This document shows positions 21,458 to 33,029 of a DNA stretch of 64,000 nt, in pieces. The notes beneath the pieces are model-generated. The model was not told where the DNA came from. It saw only the letters and a list, made by a program, of their open reading frames with translations, and did not search any database. Made by a program: the position numbers and the translations under genes. Where the stretch lies: positions 496,001 through 560,000 of the forward strand of contig OY759269.1 in assembly GCA_963662155.1 (NCBI GenBank). The letters are read 5' to 3'. The stretch is from Lamellibrachia columna. Taxonomy: Eukaryota > Annelida > Polychaeta > Sabellida > Siboglinidae. Position 1 is the first letter of the stretch. The number at the start of each line of letters is the position of its first letter.

Positions 21458-22972
21458 TTGCGACACATTCTGCCCACAACAAACACACCTCCCCCAAGTC
21501 GAAGCGGGATGCAAAGGACATCCAACCGGGTTGCCACAATTACTTCTCAGTCCACGACTGATGACCTACAGCAGAAGAGGGAAAAAACCAGAGATAAATG
21601 TTCTGCGTGGTCTTCCAGCAAATGCACCAATCAATATAAGCATGGATGTGAGGTACAACTCAACATCCCTGAAAAACAGCTACGGTTGTGGACAGAGTGC
21701 AAGTCAAGCAGTGGGAACCGCGATTGAATGGCAGACGGACAAGCATGAGATTCTAGGTTTTCACATGGAAAACAAGCTATACAAACTAAGCTCATCACTT
21801 CGCAATCAAGGTCAAAATGTGTCGTGCACAGGCCATCAAGGATGTACAGCCACGATTCGTGTGGTCGATCCAATGTCAGAATATGAAATAGGCCGCCAAA
21901 TCGGAGTGAGCTTTGCCCAGCAACAGGTCGGACTAAAATTCGTTGCAACAGACGGTGATGATGAGGATGTAAGAACACGATGCCAGAAAATCTACACTTT
22001 ATGCTGGTGACATTAGAATGATAACTACTAAGATGCCAAAGATAATCCAAGCAACACTGGACTGTTATTCTGGCTCATGTCAGAACTGTCACCCACCGAC
22101 ATGGAATTGTCTGTCGTGGAGGCAAGCGAAACAACTGGTGGAAAAGGTCACACTTTATGCTGGTGACATTAGAATGATAACTACTAAGATGCCAAAGATA
22201 ATCCAAGCAACACTGGACTGTTATTCTGGCTTATGTCAGAACTGTCACCCACCGACATGGAATTGTCTGTCGTGGAGGCAAGCGAAACAACTGGTGGAAA
22301 AGGTCACAGCATTTGAAGGCATGTGGCCTGACACGACTCAATATGACAGATGAAGACCGAGCAACACTTAAAGGATTAATAGAAATGCGACTTGGAAATT
22401 CAGCACTCCAGATGACACGACACAGACTTACAACTGACAAGAATGAATCCGTTAACCGATCATTCAGTGCTTCATTGCCGAAGAATGTTAAATTCAGTAG
22501 AAATGCACATGGACGAGTGAGTTCAGTGATCGATCGCATAAATTATGGAGCGGGGAATTCAATGCTGCGCAAGTTGGAGAATGTACATTGTCCTATTACG
22601 AGAGGTGGACAGATCGCTACAGCTGTCAAACAAATCCAGCATGAGGTGGAATACCAGAGACAATACAAACGTCGATCATCAGTGCGTCTGCATATCCGTC
22701 ATACCAAGTTAAAGCGCATGCAGAACTACTTCGATTCAAACAGAAACCGCCGTCCAGAAGATCGATACCTGAAGTGTCAGCTTGATCCAAAACCATCTAC
22801 TCGTAAAGGGAAGAAAAGGCCAGCTTCAGAAACGCCAGCAGCAGTAGTTAAGCCAGTGGACACAAGGAGTCGCCGCAGAAAGACAACACTGCCAACTGCA
22901 AACAGGGAAGATCATCCTTATTCATTGCGATCACGAAAGTCTGCTGATCACAGTTATGCCAGCAGAAAGTAG
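21458..22972 (+). pseudogene. Mutator-like transposase, catalytic and C-terminal part, copy 1
   Basis: The reading resumes after the LINE with the family block TPPPSRSGMQRTSNRV, then NISMDVRYNS (candidate first catalytic Asp), GCGQSASQAVG, VSCTGHQGCTAT and SEYEIGRQIG. Next is FVATDGD (candidate second catalytic Asp). Copy 1 then jumps directly to EDVRTRCQKIY: about 175 bp present in copy 2 are deleted. A 156-bp tandem duplication follows (21995-22150, 22151-22306) encoding DCYSGSCQNC twice. The last 219 codons (22313-22972) are open: VNRSFSASLPKNVKFSRN is the family block, then a basic tail (RKGKKRP, RSRRRK). Shifts and the deletion make it non-functional. Confidence 0.7.
21995..22306 (+). 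repeat. 156-bp tandem duplication in the transposase, copy 1
   Basis: Two head-to-tail units of 156 bp (52 codons, so the frame is kept) start CACTTTATGCTGGTGACATT. They differ at only one base I noticed (GGCTCATGT versus GGCTTATGT). The same duplication is at 48505-48816, so it predates the segmental duplication. Confidence 0.9.
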
Positions 22973-23196
22973 AGGGTAGATTATGAAACAAACAGAAAAC
23001 AGAACACTTCTTACAAATGTGAACTTTCTACTTTCTCCCAGTTTCATCACTCATAGACCTGCAACCACAATAAAAGAAACCACCAACAGACAATGGACCA
23101 TGACTGGCACATGGTGCCATCTTGTGAGCTATACATCAATCGACATTCGAAGACATCACTCAGCATGGGCTGACAGACACAACTGCATAAGATTGA

Positions 23197-23676
23197 CTAC
23201 AGCAGACGACACTTTGAAAAAACTGAAGGATTGAACACATCTTGAAAAATGTAAGTTTTACTATTGCATTGCCAATGAAATACCTTGAATTGCAACATAC
23301 ACTTTGGATATGGTGCATGACCAAAGCATACATTTTGACTAACACAATATTGCCTGTTGTTATTTATGGAATGTGGCTCCATAGAGATATGACTTGCTGT
23401 CAGACACAGACTGTTATGACAAAGATGACTGGCATCTAAGCCAGGTTCAACACGTGTCATTTTGTGTTCAAGCATATAACTTAAACGATGCACTGTAACC
23501 GTTCTGTAGCCACACTCAAAACGGCAATTAATCACACCATAGTCACTGAATTTCCCTTTTTTGCACCCTGTCCACAACTGACACTGCCCATTGGCAGACA
23601 ATACCACCTTTTCTTGTAATTTTGCAGGGTACTTTTTACAAAAATCAACATCCATGTTTTTTGTTTCCGTTGCCAT
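23197..23676 (-). CDS. His-Me finger (HNH-like) endonuclease, copy 1
   Basis: An uninterrupted 159-codon ORF starts at ATG 23676. It matches the zinc-binding-loop His-Me finger endonucleases (I-PpoI-like fold): Cys-rich amino part (GQCQLWTGCKKG, YG), CRFECGYRTVTVHRLSY, the metal and catalytic block DASHLCHNSLCLTASHISME, then PHSINNNRQYC and CFGHAPYPKC. The first His of SHLCH and the Asn of NNN are the expected active-site pair; the Cys/His sets bind structural zinc. It cuts DNA; here it presumably acts with the transposon. It lies tail-to-tail with the transposase, 224 bp away, inside the same element. Unlike the transposase it is intact in both copies, which differ at a few residues. Confidence 0.72.
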   Translation of the reverse strand: MATETKNMDVDFCKKYPAKLQEKVVLSANGQCQLWTGCKKGKFSDYGVINCRFECGYRTVTVHRLSYMLEHKMTRVEPGLDASHLCHNSLCLTASHISMEPHSINNNRQYCVSQNVCFGHAPYPKCMLQFKVFHWQCNSKTYIFQDVFNPSVFSKCRLL

Positions 23677-24405
23677 GACACTCTATTTGGAGACACACCA
23701 CAGTTGGGAATTGCATTGGTGGCCATGTTAACGTTTTGTCTGATTATAAGAAAACCTGACCATCAAAAATTCTGAAATAAATGTGCAGCAACTGCCATCA
23801 TCTCATTGACATGCTCACCAACGTTTATCAAAATCACATGCCTCCAGCTCTTTTAAAATGCCCCCATGTGCGATGCCCGTCAATATTTACAAAAAATAGC
23901 TGTGTATTCATGCGCCCACGTGGCCCATAGCAGAAAAATTTCCATAAATCCCTCCGGCAGTCAAACTCTCAAAAAAATGCACTATTTCACAGCCAATAGC
24001 TTCTATAAACAAACCTGTGAATATACATGCTCAAAGGCACTCATGTCACATAATATGAATTTATTAAGTTCACATTTCACAATTTCGCGTGCCCTACATT
24101 GAATTTAGACTGTTGATAAAGGTAAATGAAAATCATGCATTCATGCTAAAAATCTATGTCCTACCTAGTTGTTGGAGTTGCTTACATACACAAGGAACCA
24201 CCACCTGTGGTGGGCAGAACACACATATATGAGCTACTTCAGCTTGAGACAGTCTGTATTCTAGTACGATACTCGAATACACTCACTTTTTCAGTTCACT
24301 CGAATAAACTTGTAACATAATTTTTGGAATAGTCCAGCATGTGTTCTGTAATCAAATTCTATATAGCCAGTTGTTATTCCATACGGAAAGTTATAATATT
24401 TTTTT

Positions 24406-25742
24406 ACCTGGTGCCACAATACACCTATGTAAACAGACCCAAATATCACCTTTGAGTGTGGATTACTGAAAAGCCAGACACCTCAACTTGTCGAATTGCA
24501 TAACATTACATAACCTACTTAGTGGAGTCCTCAAAAACAACTCACCTTCCATATGAAACAGTTACGTCAGCTCACTAGGCCATATCAGATAACAGCTGGG
24601 CCTGTCCAGGATTTTCTCAACTCCCAATAGATGTGTGCTCTTCACATGGACTTGAGTAAAGGTGACTGTGTCTAATTAACTGAAATCAACAAAAGTTGAC
24701 TGCTAAGTAATTATATTATAATGTGACTTGTTCTGCTTTGATGTAACTTATCAGAGGGAGGCTGCTCAAGTTTGAAGATGTCCCCACCCCCCCTAATATA
24801 CTGGTCTCCTGTCACTGTCATCTGGTTTCTCAGGTGGATTAGACGTCTTTGCATTCAGATAACGGTTTTGTCACTTTCATTAGTAATTTTACTTGGATTT
24901 ACCTGGGATTTTAAAATGGAGGAGACAACACATGATAGTAGTAGTAGTAGTAGAAAGAGTGAGTAGAAATGTCCACTTGTTGGTGGAATTAAGATGAAAA
25001 TTGGTGGCTTCAAGACCGGCCACTGTTACCACAAACCATCAGATGCAGCAATCCAACAGGAACCTAGTGGGGTTAGCAGTGGGGTTTGGTTGCCACGGCT
25101 AAGCCAGGATGACTTTGACAGAGTGGTGCAAACCACTCCTTCAGGATTGCTGGCAGTTTCCGACGTGTATTCATGCGCCCACGTGGCCCATAGCAGAACA
25201 ATTCCCATAAATCCCTCCACCAGTTAAACTCTCCAAAAAATGCATTATTTCACAGCCAATAGCTTCTATAAACAAACCTGTGAATATTCATGCTCAAAGG
25301 CACTTATGTCACATAATATGAATTTATTAAGTTCACATTTCACAATTTCGCATGCCCTACATTCGTGTGAAACAGTAAACAGGAAGGTCAACTGTGGTCT
25401 TACCCCAAATTAAAATGGTAACTCTGCAGAATTTTTTTTAATTTAGACTGTTGATAAAAGTAAATGAAAATCATGCATTAATGCAAAAAATCTATGTCCT
25501 ACCTAGTTGTTGGAGTTGCTTACATACACAAGGAACCACCACCTGTGGTGGGCAGAACACACATATATGAGCTACTTCAGCTTGAGACAGTCTGTATTCT
25601 AGTACGATACTCGAATACACTCACTTTTTCAGCTCACTCGAATGAACTTGTAACATAATTTTTGGAATAGTCCAGCATGTGTTCTGTAATCAAATTCTAT
25701 ATAGCCAGTTGTTATTCCATACTGAAAGTTATAATAATTTTT
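24406..25742 (+). mobile_element. MULE derivative unit 1
   Basis: Left-end leader, then the truncated transposase start at ATG 24916 with the same TAG after RKSE as the full copy 1, then the internal join and right end. The shared TAG makes this unit the closest to the neighbouring full element. Confidence 0.8.
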
Positions 25743-27093
25743 ACCTGGTGCCACAATACACCTATGTAAACAGACCCAAATATCACATTTGAGTGTGGAT
25801 TACTGAAAAGACTGACACCTCAACTTGTCGAATTGCATAACATTACATAACCTACTTAGTGAAGTCCTCAAAAACAACTCACCTTCCATGTGAAACAGTT
25901 ACGTCAGCTCACTAGGCCATATCAGATAACAGCTGGGCCTGTCCAGGATTTTCTCAACTCCCAATAGATGTGTGCTGTTCACATGGACTTGAGTAAAGGT
26001 GACTGTGTCTAATTAACTGAAATAAACAAAAGTTGACTGCTAAGTAATTATATTATAATGTGACTTGTTCTGCTTTGATGTATCTTATAAGAGGGAGGCT
26101 GCACTAGTTTGAAGATGTCCCCACCCCCCCCCCTAATATACTGGTCTCCTGTCACTGTCATCTGGTTTCTCAGGTGGATTAGACGTCTTTGCATTCAGAT
26201 AACGGTTTTGTCACTTTCATTAGTAATTTTACTTGGATTTACCTGGGATTTTAAAATGGAGGAGACAACACATGATAGTAGTAGTAGTAGTAGTAGTAGT
26301 AGAAAGAGTGAGGAGAAATGTCCACCTGCTGGTGGAAACAAGATGAAAATTGGTGGCTTCAAGACCGGCCACTGTTACCACAAACCATCAGATGCAGCCA
26401 TTCAACAGGAACCCAGTGGGGTTAGCAGTGGGGTTTGGTTGCCACGGCTAAGCCAGGATGACTTTGACAGAGTGGTGCAAACAACTCCTTCAGGATTGCT
26501 GGCAGTTTCCGACGTGTATTCATGCGCCCACGTGGCCCATAGCAGAAAAATTCCCATAAATCCCTCCGCCAGTTAAACTCTCCAAAAAAATGCACTATTT
26601 CACAGCCAATAGCTTCTATAAACAAACCTGTGAAAATTCATGAGCAAAGGCACTCATGTCACATAATATGAATTTATTAAGTTCACATTTCACAATTTCG
26701 CGTGCCCTACATTCGTGTGAAACAGTAAACAGGAAGGTCAACTGTGGTTTTACCCCAAATAAAAATGATAAATGTGCAGAATTTTTTTTTATTTATACTG
26801 TTGATAAAGGTAAATGAAAATCATGCATTAATGCAAAAAATCTATGTCCTACCTAGTTGTTGGAGTTGCTTACATACACAAGGAACCACCACCTGTGGTG
26901 GACAGAACACACATATATGAACTACTTCAGCTTGAGACAGTCTGTATTCTAGTACGATACTCGAATACACTCACTTTTTCAGCTCACTCGAATGAATTTG
27001 TAACATAATTTTTGGAATAGTCCAGCATGAGTTCTGTAATCAAATTCTATATAGCCAGTTGTTATTCCATACTGAAAGTTATAATAATTTTTT
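25743..27093 (+). mobile_element. MULE derivative unit 2
   Basis: The longest unit, with an expanded AGT run (about nine Ser codons) and a longer poly-C. Its truncated frame from ATG 26256 is open through RKSEEKCPPAGG to SRKIPINPSAS (stop at 26574-26576). That encodes the first 80 or so transposase residues plus a short tail from the right end. Confidence 0.8.
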
Positions 27094-28432
27094 ACCTGGT
27101 GCCACAATACACCTATGTAAACAGACCCAAATATCACCTTTGACTGTGGATTACTGAAAAGACAGACATTTCAACTTGTCGAATTGCATAACATTACATA
27201 ACCTACTTAGTGGGGTCCTCAAAAACAACTCACCTTCCATGTGAAACAGTTACGTCAGCTCACTAGGCCATATCAGATAACAGCTGGGCCTGTCCAGGAT
27301 TTTCTCAACTCCCAATAGATGTGTGCTCTTCATATGGACTTGAGTAAAGGTGACTGTGTCTAATTAACTGAAATAAACAAAAGTTGACTGCTAAGTAATT
27401 ATATTATAATGTGACTTGTTCTGCTTTGATGTAACTTATCAGAGGAAGGCTGCTCTAGTTTGAAGATGTCCCCACCCCACCCCTAATATACTGGTCTCTT
27501 GTCACTGTCATCTGGTTTCTCAGGTGGATTAGACGTCTTTGCATTCAGATAACGGTTTTGTCACTTTCATTAGTAATTTTACTTGGATTTACCTGGGATT
27601 TTAAAATGGAGGAGACAACACATGATAGTAGTAGTAGTAGTAGAAAGAGTGAGGAGAAATGTCCACCTGCTGGTGGAAACAAGATGAAAATTGGTGGCTT
27701 CAAGACCGGCCACTGTTACCACAAAACATCAGATGCAGCAATCCAACAAGAACCCAGTGGGGTAAGCAGTGGGGTTTGGTTGCCACGACTAAGCCTGGAT
27801 GACTTTGACAGAGTGGTGCAAACCACTCCTTCAGGATTGCTGGCAGTTTCCGACGTGTATTCATGCGCCCACGTGGCCCATAGCAGAAAAATTCCCATAA
27901 ATCCCTCCGCCAGTTAAACTCTCCAAAAAATGCACTATTTCACAGCCAATAGCTTCTATAAACAAACCTGTGAATATTCATGCTCAAAGGCACTCATGTC
28001 ACATAATATGAATTTATTAAGTTCACATTTCACAATTTCGCGTGCCCTACATTCGTGTGAAACAGTAAACAGGAAGGTCAACTGTGGTATTACCCCAAAT
28101 AAAAATTGTAATTGTGCAGACAAAAATTTAATTTAGCCTGTTGATAAAGGTAAATGAAAATCATGCATTCATGCAAAAAATCTATGTCCTACCTAGTTGT
28201 TGGAGTTGCTTACATACACAAGGAACCACCACCTGTGGTGGACAGAACACACATATATGAGCTACTTCAGCTTGAGACAGTCTGTATTCTAGTACGATAC
28301 TCGAATACACTCACTTTTTCAGCTCACTCGAATGAACTTGTAACATAATTTTTGGAATAGTCCAGCATGTGTTCTGTAATCAAATTCTATATAGCCAGTT
28401 GTTATTCCATACTGAAAGTTATAATAATTTTT
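27094..28432 (+). mobile_element. MULE derivative unit 3
   Basis: The truncated frame from ATG 27606 is open to the stop at 27917. It shares with unit 4 the substitutions giving CYHKTSD and PRLSLDDF, so units 3 and 4 arose from each other. Confidence 0.8.
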
Positions 28433-29775
28433 ACCTGGTGCCACAATACACCTATGTAAACAGACCCAAATATCACCTTTGACTGTGGATTACTGAAAAG
28501 ACAGACATTTCAACTTGTCGAATTGCATAACATTACATAACCTACTTAGTGGAGTCCTCAAAAACAACTCACCTTCCATGTGAAACAGTTACGTCAGCTC
28601 ACTAGGCCATATCAGATAACAGCTGGGCCTGTCCAGGATTTTCTCAACTCCCAATAGATGTGTGCTCTTCACATGGACTTGAGTAAAGGTGACTGTGTCT
28701 AATTAACTGAAATAAACAAAAGTTGACTGCTAAGTAATTATATTATAATGTGACTTGTTCTGCTTTGATGTAACTTATCAGAGGGAGGCTGCTCTAGTTT
28801 GAAGATGTCCCCACCCCCCCCCCCCTAATATACTGGTCTCCTGTCACTGTCATCTGGTTTCTCAGGTGGATTAGACGTCTTTGCATTCAGATAACGGTTT
28901 TGTCACTTTCATTAGTAATTTTACTTGGATTTACCTGGGATTTTAAAATGGAGGAGACAACACATGATAGTAGTAGTAGTAGTAGAAAGAGTGAGGAGAA
29001 ATGTCCACCTGCTGGTGGAAACAAGATGAAAATTGGTGGCTTCAAGACCGGCCATTGTTACCACAAAACATCAGATGCAGCAATCCAACAAGAACCCAAT
29101 GGGGTTAGCAGTGGGGTTTGGTTGCCACGGCTAAGCCTGGATGACTTTGACAGAGTGGTGCAAACCACTCCTTCAGGATTGCTGGCAGTTTCCGACGTGT
29201 ATTCATGCGCCCACGTGGCCCATAGCAGAAAAATTCCCATAAATCCCTACGCCAGTTAAACTCTCCAAAAAATGCACTATTTCACAGCCAATAGCTTCTA
29301 TAAACAAACCTGTGAATATTCATGCTCAAAGGCACTCATGTCACATAATATGAATTTATTAAGTTCACATTTCACAATTTCGCGTGCCCTACATTCGTGT
29401 GAAACAGTAAACAGGAAGATCAACTGTGGTCTTACCCCAAATAAAAATTGTAATTGTGCAGAAAATTTTTTTATTTAGCCTGTTGATAAAGGTAAATGAA
29501 AATCATGCATTCATGCAAAAAATCTATGTCCTACCTAGTTGTTGGAGTTGCTTACATACACAAGGAACCACCACCTGTGGTGGACAGAACACACATATAA
29601 GAGCTACTTCAGCTTGAGACAGTCTGTATTCTAGTACGATACTCGAATACACTCACTTTTTCAGCTCACTCGAATGAACTTGTAACATAATTTTTGGAAT
29701 AGTCCAGCATGTGTTCTGTAATCAAATTCTATATAGCCAGTTGTTATTCCATACTGAAAGTTATAATAATTTTTT
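28433..29775 (+). mobile_element. MULE derivative unit 4
   Basis: The truncated frame from ATG 28948 is open to 29259. The poly-C before CTAATATACTGG is the longest of the array. Same internal join as the other units. Confidence 0.8.
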
Positions 29776-30174
29776 ACCTGGTGCCACAATACACCTATGT
29801 AAACAGACCCAAATATCACCTTTGACTGTGGATTACTGAAAAGACAGACATTTCAACTTGTCGAATTGCATAACATTACATAACCTACTTAGTGGAGTCC
29901 TCAAAAACAACTCACCTTCCATGTGAAACAGTTACGTCAGCTCACTAGGCCATATCAGATAACAGCTGGGCCTGTCCAGGATTTTCTCAACTCCCAATAG
30001 ATGTGTGCTCTTCACATGGACTTGAGTAAAGGTGACTGTGTCTAATTAACTGAAATAAACAAAAGTTGACTGTTAAGTAATTATATTATAATGTGACTTG
30101 TTCTGCTTTGATGTAACTTATCAGAGGGAGGCTGCACTAGATTGAAGATGTCCCCACCCCCCCTAATATACTGG
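29776..30174 (+). mobile_element. MULE derivative unit 5, truncated
   Basis: Only the leader of the unit remains, ending at CCTAATATACTGG. It then passes without spacer into ATGCAGACATACTAG of an RTE fragment. Confidence 0.8.
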
Positions 30175-30425
30175 ATGCAGACATACTAGTAAAGAGAGTG
30201 GAAGAGAAAGGTGAAAAAACATAAAGGATGCAAGAAAAGGGGAACGAACAGCTAAGATCGAAGGACTGCCTGAGGTGGGATATGAGAAGATCGGGGGAAG
30301 ATGAATGATGGGGAGGGATAAGATGAAAGATGGAGAGGGGCAAGATGAAAGATGGAGAGGGGGCAGCCGATAGAAAAGTATGGAAAGATAAAACAGAAAG
30401 AGTGACTCGACAATATTTTACCTGA
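30175..30425 (+). mobile_element. RTE-like LINE fragment, copy F (end only)
   Basis: Carboxy-terminal RTE remnant (GACATACTAGTAAAGAGAGTG to ACCTAACCCATGAAC), containing an extra short AAGATGAAAGATGGAGAGG repeat. It is probably the right half of copy B, the LINE that received the MULE. Confidence 0.65.
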
Positions 30426-30826
30426 ACCTAACCCATGAACATAAGTGAAAAAAGAGGAAAAGCACCGATAGTTTGGTAAAAAAAAGTTATGTTTAATAAA
30501 TCCAATAATATGGTCAACATTTTCATAAGCAGTGTATAAATTGATTATGGGAAAAAACATTATTTCAATAGAATATTTGCTAAATATTTACAAAATCAAT
30601 CTCTCATATGTATCTCTGTTTGAGCAATATGCATTTTACCATATGGTTGTACTCATATAAACGACGTAATCTTCTTGACTACAGCATGCTCATAAAAATC
30701 AAATATCCTTTGTCAAGAAGGATGTACAGTGAAAGTATAAATAAAAACATTAAACAAATCAATCTGGTTACCAAATCATAAGACATTACTACTCAGCGCA
30801 AATACTGATTGATTAGAACAACTGTA
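30426..30826 (+). mobile_element. RTE-linked 3' region, copy 2
   Basis: Same 400-bp AT-rich sequence as 10346-10748, ending TAGAACAACTGT before AAAAGTTAGTTTC. Confidence 0.6.
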
Positions 30827-31214
30827 AAAGTTAGTTTCTCAATCTAATGTGACATTCTCCCCTCCCCCACAATTCATTGTTACAGTTTTTGCAATGTCTG
30901 TTTCACTCATAATCCAATGAATTTGCAAGAGCACCATGAATGGCCTGTTTCTAAGGTGGTTATGTCTACTTATGACACCAACCTGTACCAACACACAAAG
31001 TGGGGATAGGCAAGCGCGAACCGATTGAAGTGACCCTTGATATTGTTTACTCTCGGTCCACCAAAATTGTTCCTGGCTGCCGCAGCACCTGCAAAAACAC
31101 CTAAAATAAAGGCATGTTTATGTTTACACAGCACTGTATCCACTCCTTGGGATTGTTCAACGTGCTTAACAGTTCACTCCCTGGCTGACCTGTTCATTCC
31201 AACACCTTTTGTAC
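30827..31214. mobile_element. Flank with SINE 3'-tail fragment
   Basis: It contains TATCCACTCCTTGGGATTGT and TCAACGTGCTTA, then CTGACCTGTTCATTCCAA. This parallels the tail of the SINE at 16336 (TATCCGGTCCATAGGACTG, TCAAAGCGCTTTA, CAGACCTGTTCATTCCAA). Repeated at 45371-45769, and in part at 59100-59290. Confidence 0.6.
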
Positions 31215-32180
31215 TTATCTGGGAGTCTGACTTTGTAATAAGTTGGTTGTATTTAGTCAGTTCTGTGTCATGGCGTGCAACACCCAGAACTGTCATGTTC
31301 CTGAGAACAAAAAGAAGAGTTGTGGTTGGATGTGGGTTGTCGGAAGAGGTGCACAAATCAGCAGGAATATCAGCATGAAGGATGTTCTTAGGATGGGGAT
31401 GTATGCAAACGATCTGGCCATGATAGCAGACAAAAAACAAGAACTACAGGAAGTGTTGGAGCAATGGAAGGGGATGTTCAAGAAGCACGGACCGATAATG
31501 AGACGGGAGAAGACAGAAGAGATGTGGGTTTGACATCAGAGAGAGCACTTGAACATTAGCTTGGATGATAAGGAGTTCAACCAAGTGGATGGCTTTGTGT
31601 AACTTGGAGGAATGGTTAATGAGGATGAGCATTCAGAGGTAGAAATGCGATGCCGGATACAACAGGGAGCGAATGCTTGGGGAAAGGTAGAGGGAGTCAT
31701 GTTGGACAGAAACATTTTGAAAAAGCTGAAAAGGAAAGTCCTGAGAGCTTGTGTTACACAAGCATGCCTTAATCTGTATCTGGAGACAGTGGCGTTGACA
31801 GAACAACAACAGCAGCTGAAAGTTGGTTCTGGTTTTGTCGAATAACACGAACAAAGAGGGTTGACGAAAGAAAGATGAACGACCTGACGAAATATGTGAT
31901 GCAACAAAACAGTTCAACCGGAAGATTGGTGAGAAGCAAGTTGAAATGGGCAGGCCACATGGTAAGGATGGATGCAGACATACTAGTGAAGAGAGTGGAA
32001 GAGAAAGGTGAAAAAACATCAAGGATGCAAGAAAAGGGGAACGAACAGCTAAGATCGAAGGACTGCGTGAGGTGGGATATGAGAAGATCCGGGGAAGATG
32101 AAAGATGGAGAGGGGGCAGCCGATAAAAAAGTATGGAAAGAAAAGAAGAAAGAATGACTGGACAATATTTTACCTGAACC
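31215..32180 (+). mobile_element. RTE-like LINE 3' fragment, copy C
   Basis: Matches copy A in order: YANDLAMIAD, then VDGFV*LGG with a stop in the middle, then RIQQGANAWGKVEGVML and KLKWAGHMV. About 110 bp upstream of the palm block are missing (GGAAGAGG joins directly to TGCACAAATCAGCAGG). Confidence 0.75.
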
Positions 32181-32575
32181 TAACCCATGAACATCAGTGA
32201 AAAAAGAGGAAAAGCACCGTTAGTTTGGTAAAAAAAAATTAGGTTTAATAAATCTAAAATATGGTCAACATTTTCATAAGCAGTGTATAAATTGCTTATG
32301 AGAAAAAACATTATTTCAATAGAATATTTGCTAAATATTTAAAAATCAATATCTCATATGTATCTCTGTTTGAGCAATATGCATTTTACCATATGGTTGT
32401 ACTCATATAAACGACGAACTCTTCTTGACTACAGCATGCTCATAAAAATCAAATATCCTTTGACAAGAAGGATGTACAGTGAAAGTATAAATAAAAACAT
32501 TAAACAAATCAATCTGGTTACCAAAGCATAAGCCATTACTACTCAGCGCAAATACTGATTTATTAGAACAACTGT
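32181..32575 (+). mobile_element. RTE-linked 3' region, copy 3
   Basis: Same as 10346-10748, followed as there by GAGCTCACTGTAAATCC and the GC-rich block. Confidence 0.6.
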
Positions 32576-33029
32576 GAGCTCACTGTAAATCCAACACGCC
32601 GCTAACTTTGTCTATTGCCAGGGCGGCTTCGCGATAATCTCGCGCTAAGTTTGCAGTCAACTATTGAAACACGTCGAAGACGAGTGGGGATTGCGTCTCT
32701 ACGTCGGTGATCGCGACGACGTCGGCGCCTCGAAAATAGGAGGCTTCGACAACGGCGACAATGTGGTCGTATGTTTGATGCGACAGTTCATCGACGACAG
32801 CGAACTCATGACGACGGCGCTCGGCAGCATCAAACCGCTGCCCAAATACATATTTGTCTTGCTCGACGTCACCCAATCTTCATCCATTCGCCCACGTCTA
32901 CAGCAACTGCTCTTACAAGGCTCTGCCTCCATCCAGGTCAAGTGAAGCACTGATGCACGACTCCGACGTCTCTTTGATGCGATACCAAATGCTAGTTTCG
33001 TTCCAGGACACACGTTAGATGATGTAAAC
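32576..33029. other. GC-rich block, copy 2
   Basis: Near-identical to 10749-11215. It ends abruptly at GATGATGTAAAC, where the direct repeat of the tyrosine-recombinase element begins. Confidence 0.4.

Larger units (their letters stand above)
9325..23921. repeat. Segmental duplication, copy 1
   Basis: This segment matches 31215-50431 in the same order and orientation: RTE fragment, LINE 3' region, GC-rich block, SINE, old LINE RT fragment, host exon, RTE with nested SINE, Mutator-like element, His-Me endonuclease. Offsets are about 28100 between 11.6 and 15.9 kb, about 29868 in 16-17.5 kb and 26510 in 22-23.9 kb. The shifts are explained by indels: a CR1-like LINE here, an extra RTE block there. 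Similarity ends at 23921/50431 after GCGCCCACG. Most of the matched stretch differs at only a few positions per kilobase. Confidence 0.9.
16812..24402 (+). mobile_element. Mutator-like transposon (MULE), copy 1, with nested LINE
   Basis: The element starts at the break in the RTE fragment (ATATTTTTTTACCTGGTGCC). It runs through a non-coding leader, the transposase remnants (17337-17981 and 21458-22972), and an oppositely oriented His-Me endonuclease ORF. It ends near TTATAATATTTTTT, where the derivative array begins. Without the 3.47-kb LINE it is about 4.1 kb. I found no terminal inverted repeat when comparing the first and last 60 bases, so it may be a non-TIR MULE or have lost an end. The right flank is not available because the tandem array follows directly. 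Confidence 0.65.
24403..30174 (+). repeat. Head-to-tail array of a MULE deletion derivative
   Basis: Four full units and one partial unit start at the ACCTGGTGCC motif at 24406, 25743, 27094, 28433 and 29776 (spacings 1337, 1351, 1339 and 1343). Each unit is the left 0.75 kb of the MULE joined to its right 0.5 kb. All share the same internal join, GGCAGTTTC-CGAC-GTGTATTCATG. Units differ by AGT and poly-C length and by scattered bases. The last unit is cut at CCTAATATACTGG, where RTE sequence resumes. Confidence 0.9.

Noticed and set aside
21458..21537. Amino-terminal 26 residues of the open frame continuing LINE ORF1
   Set aside because: This part is antisense host transposase sequence, present at 47858 without the LINE, so it is not ORF1.
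16812..24402. Terminal inverted repeats of the MULE
   Set aside because: First and last 60 bases were compared by eye on both strands; no inverted match beyond short AT words.
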